Of a DNA stretch of 64,000 nucleotides, positions 38,410 through 49,796 are shown piece by piece (position 1 is the first letter of the stretch; each line of letters starts with the position of its first letter). The notes under the pieces are model-generated. The model saw only the letters and a list, made by a program, of their open reading frames with translations. It was not told the origin of the DNA and searched no databases. This DNA comes from Coniella vitis (Eukaryota > Ascomycota > Sordariomycetes > Diaporthales > Schizoparmaceae): the NCBI GenBank assembly GCA_011317545.1, contig WUJK01000007.1:1984001-2048000 (forward strand), read 5' to 3'. A program made the position numbers and the translations under genes.

Positions 38410-39682
38410 GCTAATTGTCTTATTTGATGACTTTTCACATTTTCAATGATTCTCATATCCTGCACATTGGATAAGGGCACCCAGAATCGCATTTCCATTA
38501 GCATCCAGCTCATAAACGAGCACGGCAGAACTGGCCATAATCTTATTTTATTTTATTTATTTTTTTTTTTAAAAAAAAATAGGCATTCTGAAAATTTGCC
38601 CAAGAAAATAAAGACAAAGAAGTATGCTAGGAACGTTCGACAACATGTGCGACTTCATCTCTTATTCCGTATCTGTCGCCTTAAATGAAAGTGCTATGCT
38701 AGGTTTGTCCCGATGCCACGATGCATTGCATGAAGTCTGTCTTTCCGACAGAATATTCCACAATCACAGAATCGAAAATATTTCTAGTGGGAATAGTACC
38801 TATACAAGATGAAGGAATCTCAAACTACACTATTCCGTCGGATAGCTTGTTCATCTATTGTACATTGGCCATATATTTGAGGCTAAATTGCTCAACACGT
38901 ACGCGTATATACAAGCCGGAACTATTAACCATTACAAATTCCTCGGCCAGCTTGGTGTATGCCTGGTCTTTACTATGTACAAAATCGACTCAGTTCTTTT
39001 TTTCTTCTTCTTCTTCTTCTTCTTCTTCTTCTTCTTCTTCAGATCAAACATAGTAGCACAGTAGCTCAATTCATAAAATTGCGAACTCAGGCGCTGTTAT
39101 ACAAACCCTCTTTACCATTGATCTGCCCAAATGCATCTTTGTTGGACTCCCGCTGCTAGATAACGCTGCCAATTCAAAGGGTATCTCCCAAGAAAAAAAT
39201 AAAGAAAGTAAAAGAAAATAGCAAAAGTCCGGATGATTTCCAGTCCATATACAAAGCCGCTGTCGCTTTTAGTAAAGTCTCGAGGTATGTGTCCATGTAC
39301 ATCTAGGTAAAGAGCATGTAAAAGTTGACAGCGATGATACTGCCCGCGATAATTGCATTCCACGAGCCGAACAAGTCGTGCAAGTGTTCGCGTCAAAGAG
39401 GAGGACGGAACGTGTATGCTTGTGTTGCGGGGAAATGCTGGGGAAGAAGCATATCCTGCCTGCTTATGTATGCTGACCATTCCAGGTCACTCGGTCGTTG
39501 AAGAGAGGCCAAGGAAAATGTGAAGGCGTTCCAAATCCGACTGATAGATGGAAGGCGAGCGAGAATACATTGATTCGAGATATGGGAAGTGGAACATTTG
39601 CGACACAGTTCTGGTGAGACCTTTTGAATAAAGCGTATGTAGGTGAGTCCAGAGCGGTTCGGTTCATAGGCGGCGACTTGTT
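38410..39682. other. AT-rich intergenic region
   Basis: No gene supported. It contains T/A homopolymers near 38545-38580, a TACTATGTA motif at 38971 and a (TTC)13 run at 39002-39040. The right part is the 3' flank of the serine-rich protein gene. Confidence 0.5.
39002..39040. repeat. (TTC)13 microsatellite
   Basis: Perfect trinucleotide run of 39 bases in intergenic DNA; polypurine/polypyrimidine, so able to form triplex (H-DNA). Confidence 0.9.
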
Positions 39683-42600
39683 TCAGGAGCTAGTACCCCA
39701 GCCCTCCTTGACTGCAGCAACAGCCAGGCCGATGACAGCGCCAATGATGAGTAGTCCAACAACTGACATGCAGCGGTTAAGCATGCGCCACCATCGCGCG
39801 TTTTCATATCGAAGCTCATCAATGGATTCAATATGCCGGTCATACTCATGAGATCGTGTGCGGGCCGTAAGGTCGCTGTAGCTTGAATCTCGTTGAATCA
39901 TTGCAAGCGGTGAAGGCTGTGGCAAGGGCAGAACAGCAGCGATCATCCAGGAGAACGGAAAGATGAAACCGGTGACGAAGAGGACCACCTGAAGGTTACG
40001 CCGCCCGAACATGCCACTTTCTGCTGACCAAGCCACGGAGGGCGTGTCCCAGATACTGTAACGCGCGCGTACATCACGTCGCAGGTGAGGAGACCACAGA
40101 CTCGAAGTCATGCGACGAATGCTCCTACGGAAACCTAAATCTGACTGGTCATTGTCAGTAGGCCCAGACTGGATCTCCATGCTCTCGCGCATCGATCTCC
40201 GCTGGCCACGTGGCCCGTCTTTCGGTCGTCGTCGGGGACTGTAGATCCCATGTGGGAACTGGTCAGACACGGGCGACATAGAATGTTGCAATACCGAACC
40301 GGGACGGCTGCTGAAGTCGGACATGCTCGATATCGAGGTCGATCGCAAGAACCGGCGTTCTCCGCTTCCATAGTAGACCTTAGCCCACAAGGGTATAGTG
40401 TTGCTGAAGGAACGCATACTCGCAGATGAGTGCAAGTTTCTCGCCGAAGAGTTGCTGTTGCTGAAGGATTCCGACAGTCTTGAACGGGAAGGTCTGGGGC
40501 TGATCTGCTGAAGATCTCCCAAGCCGTCGCCATGCTCGTCTTGATCTCGGATCATGCTGTGAAAGCCCGGACGAAGAGATGGACTTGGCCTTTCGATGGA
40601 TCCAGGCTGGGAGTTCGATCTCGAGCGTGAGACAGCTTCCATCTCTGCAGCCAACGATGACGAGATACTGAGCATCTGTCTACTGTGCGTGCTCCAGCCT
40701 CGGCTTCCACGGCGTTCATGGCTACCTCGGCTGCCATAGCTTCCTGGTAGCGATATTGACCCGATCGAACCACGAGTGTCGCTAGAGCTTTCTGGCTCTG
40801 TCTCAGACATGACAGTCGAGAGCTGCGAGCTCCACTGATGTGGCGTAGTCTGCAATGCAAGCGGAACCTCAGGAGGAGCCGACATTGCTGCCTGCCACTC
40901 AGCTGTTTCTCTCAATTGCCTCTCGCGTTCCCGCTGCATGTCAAGCTGCTTTTGACGTTCAGACGGACCAGCGACTGACGGTGATGCAGCCTCGTCCTCA
41001 CCGCTGAGCGCATCCGAATAAGCCTGTGCAGCGAGGAAATCCTCCGGTGGCTCTTCGTTGATAACAGAAGAGACGGACGATTTTCTAGACTTTAAAGACT
41101 TTTTGGTCTTCAACTCTTCCCTGGACTTTGACCTAGATCTGGCAGTAAAATATCCAAAACCTTCGATGGATGGTCTGCGCGGTCGGAGCGGCGACACAAC
41201 CAGGCTGTCTTGAGAATACTCCTCGCGTGGCCTTCGAACAACAGTTCCCCCAGACTCGGATGTATTGGGGCTTGTCTCGCGAGACAGCTCTGGACTCGGG
41301 CTACCGTAGACCTCGTAATTTGGTTGCGTAGCCGCGGTATTAGATGACTCCGATTCTTCTACCGCTACCTCCTTGTCTGCCCCTCGTCTCTTCAGCCCCT
41401 CTTCAGCCTCCTCCCCGTTCTGTTTCTTCTTCTCCTCCTCCTCCTCTATTTCTTCTTGCAGCTCGTCTTCTTCGGCTTGTGTGTACAGGGATGGGCCAAG
41501 GAGCGCTGCTGGTGGCGGCGGCGGCGAATGATTGAGGCTTTCGACGGAGCTTATAGCAGAGTTGTCATGTCCATAGACAACATAATTGGCCGACTCGGGA
41601 AGACTTGAAGCCGCAGAGAGAAACGATTGTGCTGGCCTGAGTGCATGAGCACCTTCTTCTTGCACGGGTGATTCTGGTACCGGCTCGAGAATAGGACTGC
41701 TCGGTCCGTAGACCCTATAATTTGTGTTCTCGGAAGCGGAGGAAGCTGCCGACTGAAAGGATGCAATCGAGTCCTGGGGCTCGAGGTGGTGGGTAAACGG
41801 GTTTCTCAATGCTCGCGCGGACGGGCCGACGGTAGGCGATTCCGCAAGAGCCTCATCAGAGCCCTCGTCGTCGCTGTGGCCATAAACTTTGTAGTTGGCA
41901 GTGTCGAGGTCTGTCGAGGCAGTCTGTGCCGTGGCGAAGGAAGGCTGCGGACGGAGGTGAGGATCCACCAGGCTCTCGTCCGAACCCTGGCCGGCTTGAT
42001 CCTCATCGGATGTGTGTGGCTCACGAGCCAGTGTTGCCTCACTCGCGTGCCTGTACACCTTGTAGTTTGTATTGTCTGAACTGGTCGAGGGAGTGCGGGA
42101 TCCGTCAGGTGGCATATGTACAGGCTGCTGGTCATGGCGGCTGGGAGTGTCGGCCTCTGAAACGTCGGGCTCCGGAGCAGGGTGTGGTGTATCAGAAGCT
42201 GGGGAGTGGGCCGGCTCTTTCCCTTTGGCGTCCTCCTCAGGCAAGTTGGGGACCCGACGAAGTCCTCCTACCATGCGACCAATCCAGGATGTATCAGACC
42301 GATCGACAACGGGCGTTTCTGTTATCGTCTCTTGATAGGACGAGCCAGGGGAGGAAGGCACCGGGGTTGCGGGTGTCAGACTCCGATCTGGGATAGTTTC
42401 CGCCAACGAGGAACTCGGACGGTCATACTGGCTGGATGCATACGAAGAAACAGCCTCATACGTGCTTGCTTGGGAGACACGTGGTGTGGTGGGAAAGGAA
42501 TGTAGCTGGGGAGATTTCAATCCCAGGGCGGAGTAATCGGAAAGTCCCGATGGGGAGCGAGGGGGATATTGTGAAAGTGATGGCGGTGGTTGGAGGTCCG

Positions 42601-43078
42601 AGTCTCTGGAGGCCTGTGGGACCAAGGAAAACGTCTTGTCCTCGTTCAGGACGGCAACAAATTTACTGCGCCGAGAGCCTGGCCGAGATTGAGCTCTCGA
42701 AGGCGAGGGGCCTCTCGAGGAGAAGGAGGGCGGCTCAATATCACTGAAATTTGACGAGAACGATTGGCGCGACTGACGGCCGCGGGCCTGTGGACTCAAG
42801 GTGGCGGCAAGATTGGCGCCCAGTGCGGCGCTTGGCTCGGCCGCAGACGAGCCTTGCGACGTAGGAGGACCCCTCTCTGAAACGATACCGTCACGCCACT
42901 TGGCCACAGACGAGCCTGTGTTTGGATGGTATCGCCCATTGCCCCTACTGGCCGCCTTGTCGGAGAACAAGGTGTCCCGTGCGTCGCCATCTGTGGTAGC
43001 GTCGCCCGGTACAAGGCGGACAGCACTGGGAATTGGGCGCAGTAATGACGGGTCCAGGTGGTCCAACGGCGCCGACAT
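39683..43078 (-). CDS. Serine-rich protein with NYxVYG repeats and two C-terminal TM segments
   Basis: One uninterrupted frame of 1131 codons. The first 1000 residues are Ser/Pro/Glu-rich and look disordered. Five copies of a short motif, NYKVYR, NYKVYG, NYRVYG, NYVVYG and NYEVYG, occur at about residues 338, 394, 450, 497 and 587, each in a similar acidic/Ser context; the middle ones follow a SxxSAASS-like block. A Glu-rich stretch (about 530-560) and a polar region with RERERQLRE near 715 follow. The C-terminus has two hydrophobic segments, about 1026-1050 (VVLFVTGFIFPFSWMIAAVL) and 1104-1124 (VVGLLIIGAVIGLAVAAV), so it is probably a tail-anchored hairpin membrane protein with a large cytosolic part. 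I recall similar serine-rich fungal proteins of unknown function; none gives a role. Confidence 0.85.
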   Translation of the reverse strand: MSAPLDHLDPSLLRPIPSAVRLVPGDATTDGDARDTLFSDKAASRGNGRYHPNTGSSVAKWRDGIVSERGPPTSQGSSAAEPSAALGANLAATLSPQARGRQSRQSFSSNFSDIEPPSFSSRGPSPSRAQSRPGSRRSKFVAVLNEDKTFSLVPQASRDSDLQPPPSLSQYPPRSPSGLSDYSALGLKSPQLHSFPTTPRVSQASTYEAVSSYASSQYDRPSSSLAETIPDRSLTPATPVPSSPGSSYQETITETPVVDRSDTSWIGRMVGGLRRVPNLPEEDAKGKEPAHSPASDTPHPAPEPDVSEADTPSRHDQQPVHMPPDGSRTPSTSSDNTNYKVYRHASEATLAREPHTSDEDQAGQGSDESLVDPHLRPQPSFATAQTASTDLDTANYKVYGHSDDEGSDEALAESPTVGPSARALRNPFTHHLEPQDSIASFQSAASSASENTNYRVYGPSSPILEPVPESPVQEEGAHALRPAQSFLSAASSLPESANYVVYGHDNSAISSVESLNHSPPPPPAALLGPSLYTQAEEDELQEEIEEEEEKKKQNGEEAEEGLKRRGADKEVAVEESESSNTAATQPNYEVYGSPSPELSRETSPNTSESGGTVVRRPREEYSQDSLVVSPLRPRRPSIEGFGYFTARSRSKSREELKTKKSLKSRKSSVSSVINEEPPEDFLAAQAYSDALSGEDEAASPSVAGPSERQKQLDMQRERERQLRETAEWQAAMSAPPEVPLALQTTPHQWSSQLSTVMSETEPESSSDTRGSIGSISLPGSYGSRGSHERRGSRGWSTHSRQMLSISSSLAAEMEAVSRSRSNSQPGSIERPSPSLRPGFHSMIRDQDEHGDGLGDLQQISPRPSRSRLSESFSNSNSSARNLHSSASMRSFSNTIPLWAKVYYGSGERRFLRSTSISSMSDFSSRPGSVLQHSMSPVSDQFPHGIYSPRRRPKDGPRGQRRSMRESMEIQSGPTDNDQSDLGFRRSIRRMTSSLWSPHLRRDVRARYSIWDTPSVAWSAESGMFGRRNLQVVLFVTGFIFPFSWMIAAVLPLPQPSPLAMIQRDSSYSDLTARTRSHEYDRHIESIDELRYENARWWRMLNRCMSVVGLLIIGAVIGLAVAAVKEGWGTSS

Positions 43079-46000
43079 CCTGGGCCGGGCCCGGCGCGCC
43101 GAACGTCGAGTTCCGAATTGTCGTCAAGGACACGGTCAAGCTTGGGACATGGCGGGGTGAATTCTCCCTCTTGTCGGCCGGTTCGATGGATGAGTGGAAA
43201 CCCAGGGTAGTTCGCGGATGTTGTTTCGAGGATGTTTAGTCCTGCACGTCTTGGGCGTTGCTCTGCGCTTGTTTGCTGTTGGTTCGATCCGGCCGGGATA
43301 TGGGCACTGGATGGACTCGGAAGGCGTCAAGGTCCTGTCTTGAATTGCGTGTGCTGAGGGAGGTGTCGTAGCAGAAACACCAGACGATGTGGTTGGATGA
43401 AGAGTCGTCGCGTGGACAATTAGGAATACAGCGTGGCAGGGAGTACAGGCACCGCCAACTGGGTAGTAGGAAATGAATAAAAATAGACAAAAGAAGCAAA
43501 GAGAGTATGGAGAGCAAGAAGGAGAAAGTGAAGGAGACGAGTGGAGAGCAAAATGAGAGACGCGTGAGGCGATCACGACAGTGATGGCGATAGCTGTTGT
43601 TGAGGCTGTTTGAAACGAGGGTAACATCCGCAAAAGGATTTGCCAGGGAGCCAGTTGGCCGTGGACACAGGAAAAACGACGGGCAGCGCTGGGCAGCTTC
43701 AATAAAAGGGGCGCGTCGCGAATCGACAGGACGAGAGGGCTCGCAAAGGCGGAGAGATGCAGCAGCGCCAGCCAACCACACCCACAACCATGCCGTAGCG
43801 AGAGAAGGGACAGACAGACAGACAGGTGGACAGAGAGACGGGACGAACGGTCAGGACAGAAGCGAGAAAGAAGGGCAGCAGTGCATAGTAGTAGCAGCAA
43901 AGCCGCTTCTTCACCCCGTGTCGACATCCCACTGCCCGTTGCAGTGTAAATTGCGAGTGGGCAGAGCGGATCTCGCGCTCCTATTGCGGCCTAGCTTGGG
44001 ATCCCACACAGGCACAAGGGCAACAAGCTCACCAACCATGGCCGAGCGCGCACGGCTCCAATGGCCTGGCGCCTGTGCAGCGCCAGAAAAACACTGTCGC
44101 GGGCGAAGCTCTTGCTGCAGCCTCCAGGGGACTTGCAGGACGCCCACGCCCACGCCCACGCCTCTGTCGCGGGCAAGGAGCACCAGTGCTACAGACAACT
44201 TTCTCTCTCTGTACGTGCATCACATAGTAGTGAATGCGCACACTCTATTCCCACGCGACAGTACTTCTACTATGTACCTAGTAGCAGGCAGGCCATGTAC
44301 ATGCATAGTAGTACTGCTGCTGTACATAGTATTGCTCGCGACGCATGAACCGCAAAACCCTCACTCGGGCCCCTTGTCCCACTAGCAGCCCTGCTCGTGC
44401 CTCTTTCTGGCCTGTTTACCGGCCAGTGATTGGCACTAGCAATAGAAACCCACCCTCGGAGGCCGACATGGCAATTGCCTCAGACATTGTGTAATTACCT
44501 ATTGAGACTGGGCCGGCTTCCTATGTTAAGAGTATGTCGAGCAGCCCTCTGCAAAGGCGGCTCGCAATGTTCCATGTCCGGGCAGCGGAACCACGCATGG
44601 GCCGTTCCACGACGCATATCCAAATTTTACCTCGTCCTACAGCATGCGAGGTCTTGTTGGCCATGCAGGAGCGCCGCATCTGGCAGCATTTCGATGCGTG
44701 CACCACACCATCAACACGTCGTCGTGTCGCCTGGCCTTGACGTGCAAAACCATTCGCTCCAGCGTTCTCTCCCCACCTGGGAAGGGACCAAAGACCCGGA
44801 TTAGGCGCTGTCTCAAGAGCCGCCGTGGTGCACTGCAGATGCGCCCGAGCTCCATAATACTAGGTAAACTCAACAAGGTCAACGCCAACACAGTGGACAA
44901 TGCAGCCAAGCACCGGCCCCTCCGCACAGCGTACCGCTACTATGACTATGGACAGTCAGCAGGTTACTGTACTATGCACCTACATATCCCGACTGCCCTG
45001 GTGATCACGGGCGGAATCATGGTTTCTTCCCACGCTTTTAAATCATGCAGGCACGTTTCACGTCAATGAAAGCGCCTTATCCACATCGGCTCCAGCAAGG
45101 GTGCCATGGTAGCAGAGCAGCGTCAGGAGAGCCGCCGCACACGACCGGGCGTCGGGAAATTGATGCTTTATGGCCACTGCTTAGTACGTGGCCAGCCATG
45201 ACAACACTTTCTTTAGCAAGAAGTCGTCGATCCAGCTCCAAGGGGCCACTGTCGAGACCCGGCGTTCCTCGGTGCCAGCCGGACGCTCCCGCGAGTGCCT
45301 TTAAGGCGGCTTTTGCTTAAGAACAAGCGGAGTTTCCGTTCTAGAAGTCAATTGGAAGGTTGACGACTGCAGCGTTCCCGTGAGCTTGGCATTCCAAACA
45401 ATGTCAAGCTGTGGGACTCGGGATTGACGAACTCCTAAAGATGTGGCGGCAGCAAACATTGGTCAGTGATGAGCACTGACACTCGGATGACAGCCGCATT
45501 ATCATGATACACCAACACTTGAGATAAACATAGAGTTCTGGTGATCCTATGTATTTCCACTGGCAGTACCCACCTCAGAAGCGGGCAGACTTTTGATCAA
45601 GGTGATTTCATAGTGATTGCTGGCAGGGCTGGCAGAGTGTGTACGAGTATATGCAGGCTGGTTGTTTGCGATCTCGATTTTGTTTACGGCGTTGCGAGGT
45701 CGTTCTCGAGTGGTCCCAGTAGTGCTTGGCTTGGTGCAAATGCTGTGACGTGCTGCGGGTCAAGCTGGCAAGTTGGCAAGCTGACAGGAAGTACAGGTAG
45801 GTACGGGCGGTGCGAGCCGGACAGCAGTTGCTGCTTTGGCATGATGACAAAGAACGCCATTGTGCCAACTTCTGTCACCGCCCCAACTGCCAGAGCAGCT
45901 CATGAAAAGGTCCAAGGAAACCTTAAAGAGGCTGATCATCAGGGCAATATAGAATCGCAGTCCTTTTATGAACAAGGACTAGTCCATTCCAATCTTTCGC

Positions 46001-46476
46001 AATAGCTTCCCCATCCCTGGGAATACAAGTCGTGTTGCAGCGCTTCTAACGATCGCTAAATAGGGTCAGGGCTGGCCCCGATCGAGAGGACAGACGAATC
46101 AGGTCAAGCTGCCGAGTTGCATCATGGGATTTCTGTCCAGAATCCCATGTTCCGGCTCACGGGGGATTTCGCCACTGCTCGCCACAACCACGCCGTCATA
46201 CCGCAGGCCCGACCCCTATGACATGTGTGGGGGAGCCTTTGCTGCCCAGAAATTCTAGTAGAACAACACCAAAAAAGCACCTCTTAGCACAGGCCATACT
46301 TTGCTCCGAACCGCTGGAAATGCGCTGTGCACGACTTGCCGCTCCTTCTTTCAACGCCCCAGGCTGAGCGGGCTGGGGACTTCTTCCACATTTCATCTAA
46401 TGATATCGTCGTCGTTCCTTGCCGAGTTTTTGGCTTTTGTGCTGCTGCCGCTGCGCACCTATATACCCCAAGGAGA
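43079..46476. other. 3.4-kb intergenic region between divergent genes
   Basis: It holds the promoters of the serine-rich protein (-) and the zinc protein (+). From 43200 to 43930 the minus strand is strongly CT-rich and low in complexity, as in a long leader; a 263-codon frame there is a composition artefact. TACTATGTA/TACATAGTA motifs lie at 44268 and 44323. Further short frames (44430-45070, 45541-46005) show no domains. Confidence 0.5.
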
Positions 46477-47375
46477 ATGGACCGACTGCTTGCCGCCCCA
46501 GAATCACTCATACACTCCGTCCTCGTCGCGCTGTGCGACGACCATCGCATCCAATCCCGCGCCCTCAAGTATCTCGCCGAGCTGCAGGACTTTGCAGCGG
46601 CCATTGACGCTGCCAACGAGGGCGACGACGACGCTGCTGCCGCCGCCGAACGACAAACCAGTTCCCGATCCCGTCTATTGAAAAGGAAAGCCACCCCACA
46701 GCGCACTCAGTTGTGTATCCGCTGCAAACGAGCCTTTGATCCGGTCCACAATTCGCCGACGGCCTGTTCATACCACGATGGCGAGCTAGAGGTGGACGAG
46801 GACAATGACTTGTGGGCTGGATGGCAGGAGGATGTCCACGGGCCAATGGCATCGGCCGAAAATCGAGAGGATTACCCGCAAGGGTTTGTATGGTGTGAGT
46901 CGCCTTGAAGGACTCATTTTGATCGTTTCCTACACAGTTCCAATCTATCCTGCAAGAGCTGGAGCAACTGTCCAACGGAAGAAGGAAGTCGGCGCAAGTT
47001 TCAAGTGCAATAACTAATCTTGTTTTCTGCTCAGCATGCTGCGATAAGACCGGCACCCTTCCAGGATGCAACAAGGGATACCATCTGGCAATAAGAAACA
47101 ACAATTTCGACCGACTAAGTATGGCCACAAGACAAGCTTCAAGCCCAGACAATGACCGAGTTTTTGAGGGCCGGCTGTTGAGAGCAAACGAGTTTGTAAA
47201 CGAGTCGCTATTGACGGACGATGATGGGGTTGAATCAAGCGCGACCCAAAGCCAAGCTATTTCAGACAATGCTGTCGACAGCAATGCTTCAGAGAAGACA
47301 GAAAGAGTCAGCGAAAGGGAAGATATACACCAAGTGCCGCCGCCGCCTAACAACCAGAAGACGCAAGATGATTGA
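46477..47375 (+). CDS. Cysteine-rich putative zinc-binding protein, hypothetical
   Basis: Exons 46477-46894 and 47035-47375 (intron 140 nt) give 252 residues. An N-terminal helical part (ESLIHSVLVALCDDHRIQSRAL) precedes a Cys/His module: CIRC at 80-83, then SPTACSYHDGE, then after DLWAGWQEDVHGP and YPQGFVW the second half WSCCDKTGTLPGCNKGYH at 139-156. The module resembles paired Cys-Cys/Cys-His zinc sites in many fungal hypothetical proteins, where a CxxC, CxYHPG, WxCC, GCxxGxH order repeats. The splice at 46895/47034 is what joins the two halves, strong evidence that it is real. The C-terminal 95 residues are polar and probably disordered. I cannot assign a function; the module may bind protein or RNA. 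Confidence 0.8.
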
Positions 47376-47869
47376 CGAATTTGCGGTGGACGAGTCTAAA
47401 TCACGGCGTGCAGCATTCGGCATCGTACGAGTCCGTACACTTGCCACTATCTACAATGTCGGACCTTGGGAAAAGGCTTCATTGACTTCATAATTCGCTT
47501 AAAGACTAATCGCCGGGATGCGCCTTATAACGCTTAACGCGATGCAGCAAGCAGTCGCAGGCACGCCCCCCGGTCAGCTGATGAACGACTACAGAACCAT
47601 TCAGATCTGGATTAGCGGTCTGGAACTTAAGCAGTATACTCCGAACGCTCCGACCGAGCCTCAAGCGCCGGATCGATCGATACTCTTTTTCTTCCGTCAG
47701 AGGAAGTTCATCGTTTAGAATACAATCTATGGAGTTTGATTTCCAGACTTCCACCGCTAACCCAGTCGCAACTCAGTTGCGCTTTCGAGAAACAAACCTT
47801 GGACCCTCTAAATCTGCCTCTTGTATCGTTGATTCGAGCGAATTGTCTTTTATTCTACCACTTAGAGAC
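47376..47869. other. Intergenic region between convergent genes
   Basis: About 0.5 kb between the stop codons of the zinc protein (+) and the pheromone receptor (-). It holds only 3' flanking sequence; no gene seen. Confidence 0.5.
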
Positions 47870-49796
47870 CTAGCCAGAGATGCCCAAGGGTAGCGCATTA
47901 CTCTGTACGTCATAAGCCCTCAAGGGATAATTGACCACAGTTCCGGCCTCATTACCAGCAATGTTGGCAACATGCTCCTGCGCGCCAAACGGCAGTGAAG
48001 CCTGCCCTGGAATGATAAGCTCTCGTGGAGATTTATCATCGCGGACATAACCGGCAGTAGATCTCGTGATCTTGTCGACGAAACTGCGCGTAGAGGAGAA
48101 TTTCGATGCCCTGAAATCGCATATCAGGCTCGTTGGGATGGTCAAGAAATTTCTGTAAGGCAGGCGCGGCTCGTTTCCGTCCGATTGAGTCCTTGTGATG
48201 ACTGCACGGGCTGCTTCAAGGTCTAGACTGCTGACTCGTATGTTATTGGGCATTCCCAGTTCTCGACGATCAGACATTTTGCGCGTGGTAGAATGGGAAT
48301 TTTCGTCTTCGTAGCTAAGCTCCACACGTTGTGGTCAGTCAAGAAGCATCCTCAGTTGCATACAAAAGTCCATAACACGGTATTCTTCCTCTTACCCAAG
48401 TAAGGAACACGTCGACGGGGCCGAGATCGAGGTACACTTTGGTGCAGGCGATCGAGTCTTGTTGTTCGTGCTCGCAACAGTTTTCAAAGACCGCTGTTGT
48501 TCGTTCTCCGCAAGCTTGGGGAACACTTTGCCCAGGCCGAGAGCCAGGAGACAGCGCCGATACATATCGTGTGCCTCCTGCGTGCGTCCAAAATAGACGA
48601 AGAAGACGACGACTTCCAATGCGGCTATGTAATTGGCGTACATGTTCACGAACGGCACGTCTATCGAGGGCTACCGGTACCAGTCTGTGGTCAGAAATCC
48701 TTTTGTCCAGCCAGTAGGCGGGAATAACATGAGCAGACATTTACTGGGGATATTACATGTGCCGTCAGGTTTGTATAGAAGGGGCTGAAGAACAGAGGCG
48801 TTGAGGCGCTTTGGGGATATTCACTCACTGTGTAATCTATACGGTCCCAGCCGGGAGCATGGAGCTGTACGAGGCTATAAGGATCCGACCAAGGCAAACC
48901 GACTCGGACGTTGTTATAGAGGAAGGCGAGCTGCATGGGACAGTACGGGACGATGATGGTCAACGCCATCAAAAAGAGCTTGTGTCTTGTCCTTGCGCCG
49001 CGCGCCTGTGGATCCGAGGAATTCCTGGACTTGAATAACAACGCGCGCTGAGATGCCTGGTTGACTTTGCGATAACGCCACCATGTTATCACTATTGACC
49101 ACACAATTATCGTTAGGATATTTGGCAGACTCAAGGCATTATCTTCGTATAAGATCAATTTCTACTGGAAAGGAAAACAAACAGCTTACTTGCAAAGTAT
49201 GCAGCCGCCACTGCGAAAACAGGACACGGCAACAAATACACCGTCAAAAAGACCCAGTTCCTCGGAAATACCGCTTGACACCCAACGATACCAGAGATGT
49301 TATATCTCATTGCAATGTTGAAGTAGTACAACACAGCCTGCAGCAGCGGAACAGGAAATATAATGAGCGCCTGCTCCAAGTGCTTCCGTCGCTTTTCTCC
49401 TCGCATCTGGAGCGTCACCAACAAGCTGTTGGACGTGGGCGACACCGACTTGGCAATGTTTGCCATTATGGCGCAAATGGCTGCCGCATTGAGAGTTTCA
49501 AGAGGAATAAAGGAGGCCAGCTGGACATCACACCAAACGTTGCCCTTGGGCCAGTTGCGAATGTCATCGTCATGCCAGATGAGGGCGTTGAGGGCATAGT
49601 ACATGTTTAGGATACCGGTGGCGAGTACCATGGTGGTTCCAGCGAGCTCAACATGCTGCTGGAAGAGACGGAAGGGCACCCAGCAGGCGAAGAAGGCGGT
49701 GAGGTTAACGATGATACGCGTGATGATGTTGGCAAGCATGCCGGGTGTGGGATTGGTGTTGGCGCCGACGTGGGCTATTGCTTGGTCGAGATTCAT
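47870..49796 (-). CDS. STE3: Ste3-type (a-factor) pheromone receptor, GPCR
   Basis: Exons in transcript order are 49796-49190, 49091-48829, 48670-48396 and 48314-47870, giving 529 residues. Seven helices match class-D Ste3 receptors: IITRIIVNLTAFFACWVPF, GILNMYYALNALIW, WCDVQLASFIPLETLNAAAICAIM, QALIIFPVPLLQAVLYYF, WVFLTVYLLPCPVFAVAAAYF, then LFLMALTIIVPYCPMQLAFLYN, and helix 7 in YANYIAALEVVVFFVYFG followed by GLGKVFPKL. The third cytoplasmic loop is basic. The C-terminal tail of about 200 residues is hydrophilic, as expected for desensitisation by phosphorylation. The receptor binds the lipidated a-type pheromone and signals through the heterotrimeric G protein to the mating MAP kinases; it also serves chemotropism in some fungi. 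Introns of 98, 158 and 81 nt restore frame and conservation at each join. Confidence 0.92.

Noticed and set aside
43275..43290. B-box-like GGTTCGATCC suggesting a tRNA
   Set aside because: The flanking bases do not form a T stem and no acceptor stem or A box is found.
43136..43927. 263-codon minus-strand frame upstream of the serine-rich protein
   Set aside because: Low-complexity Leu/Ser/Cys-rich translation of a CT-rich stretch, no domain; best explained as leader/promoter composition.
45541..46005. 154-codon plus-strand frame
   Set aside because: No recognisable domain; overlaps several minus-strand frames of similar quality.
46565..47353. 262-codon minus-strand frame opposite the zinc protein gene
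   Set aside because: Shadow of the plus-strand gene, whose spliced Cys/His module is better supported.
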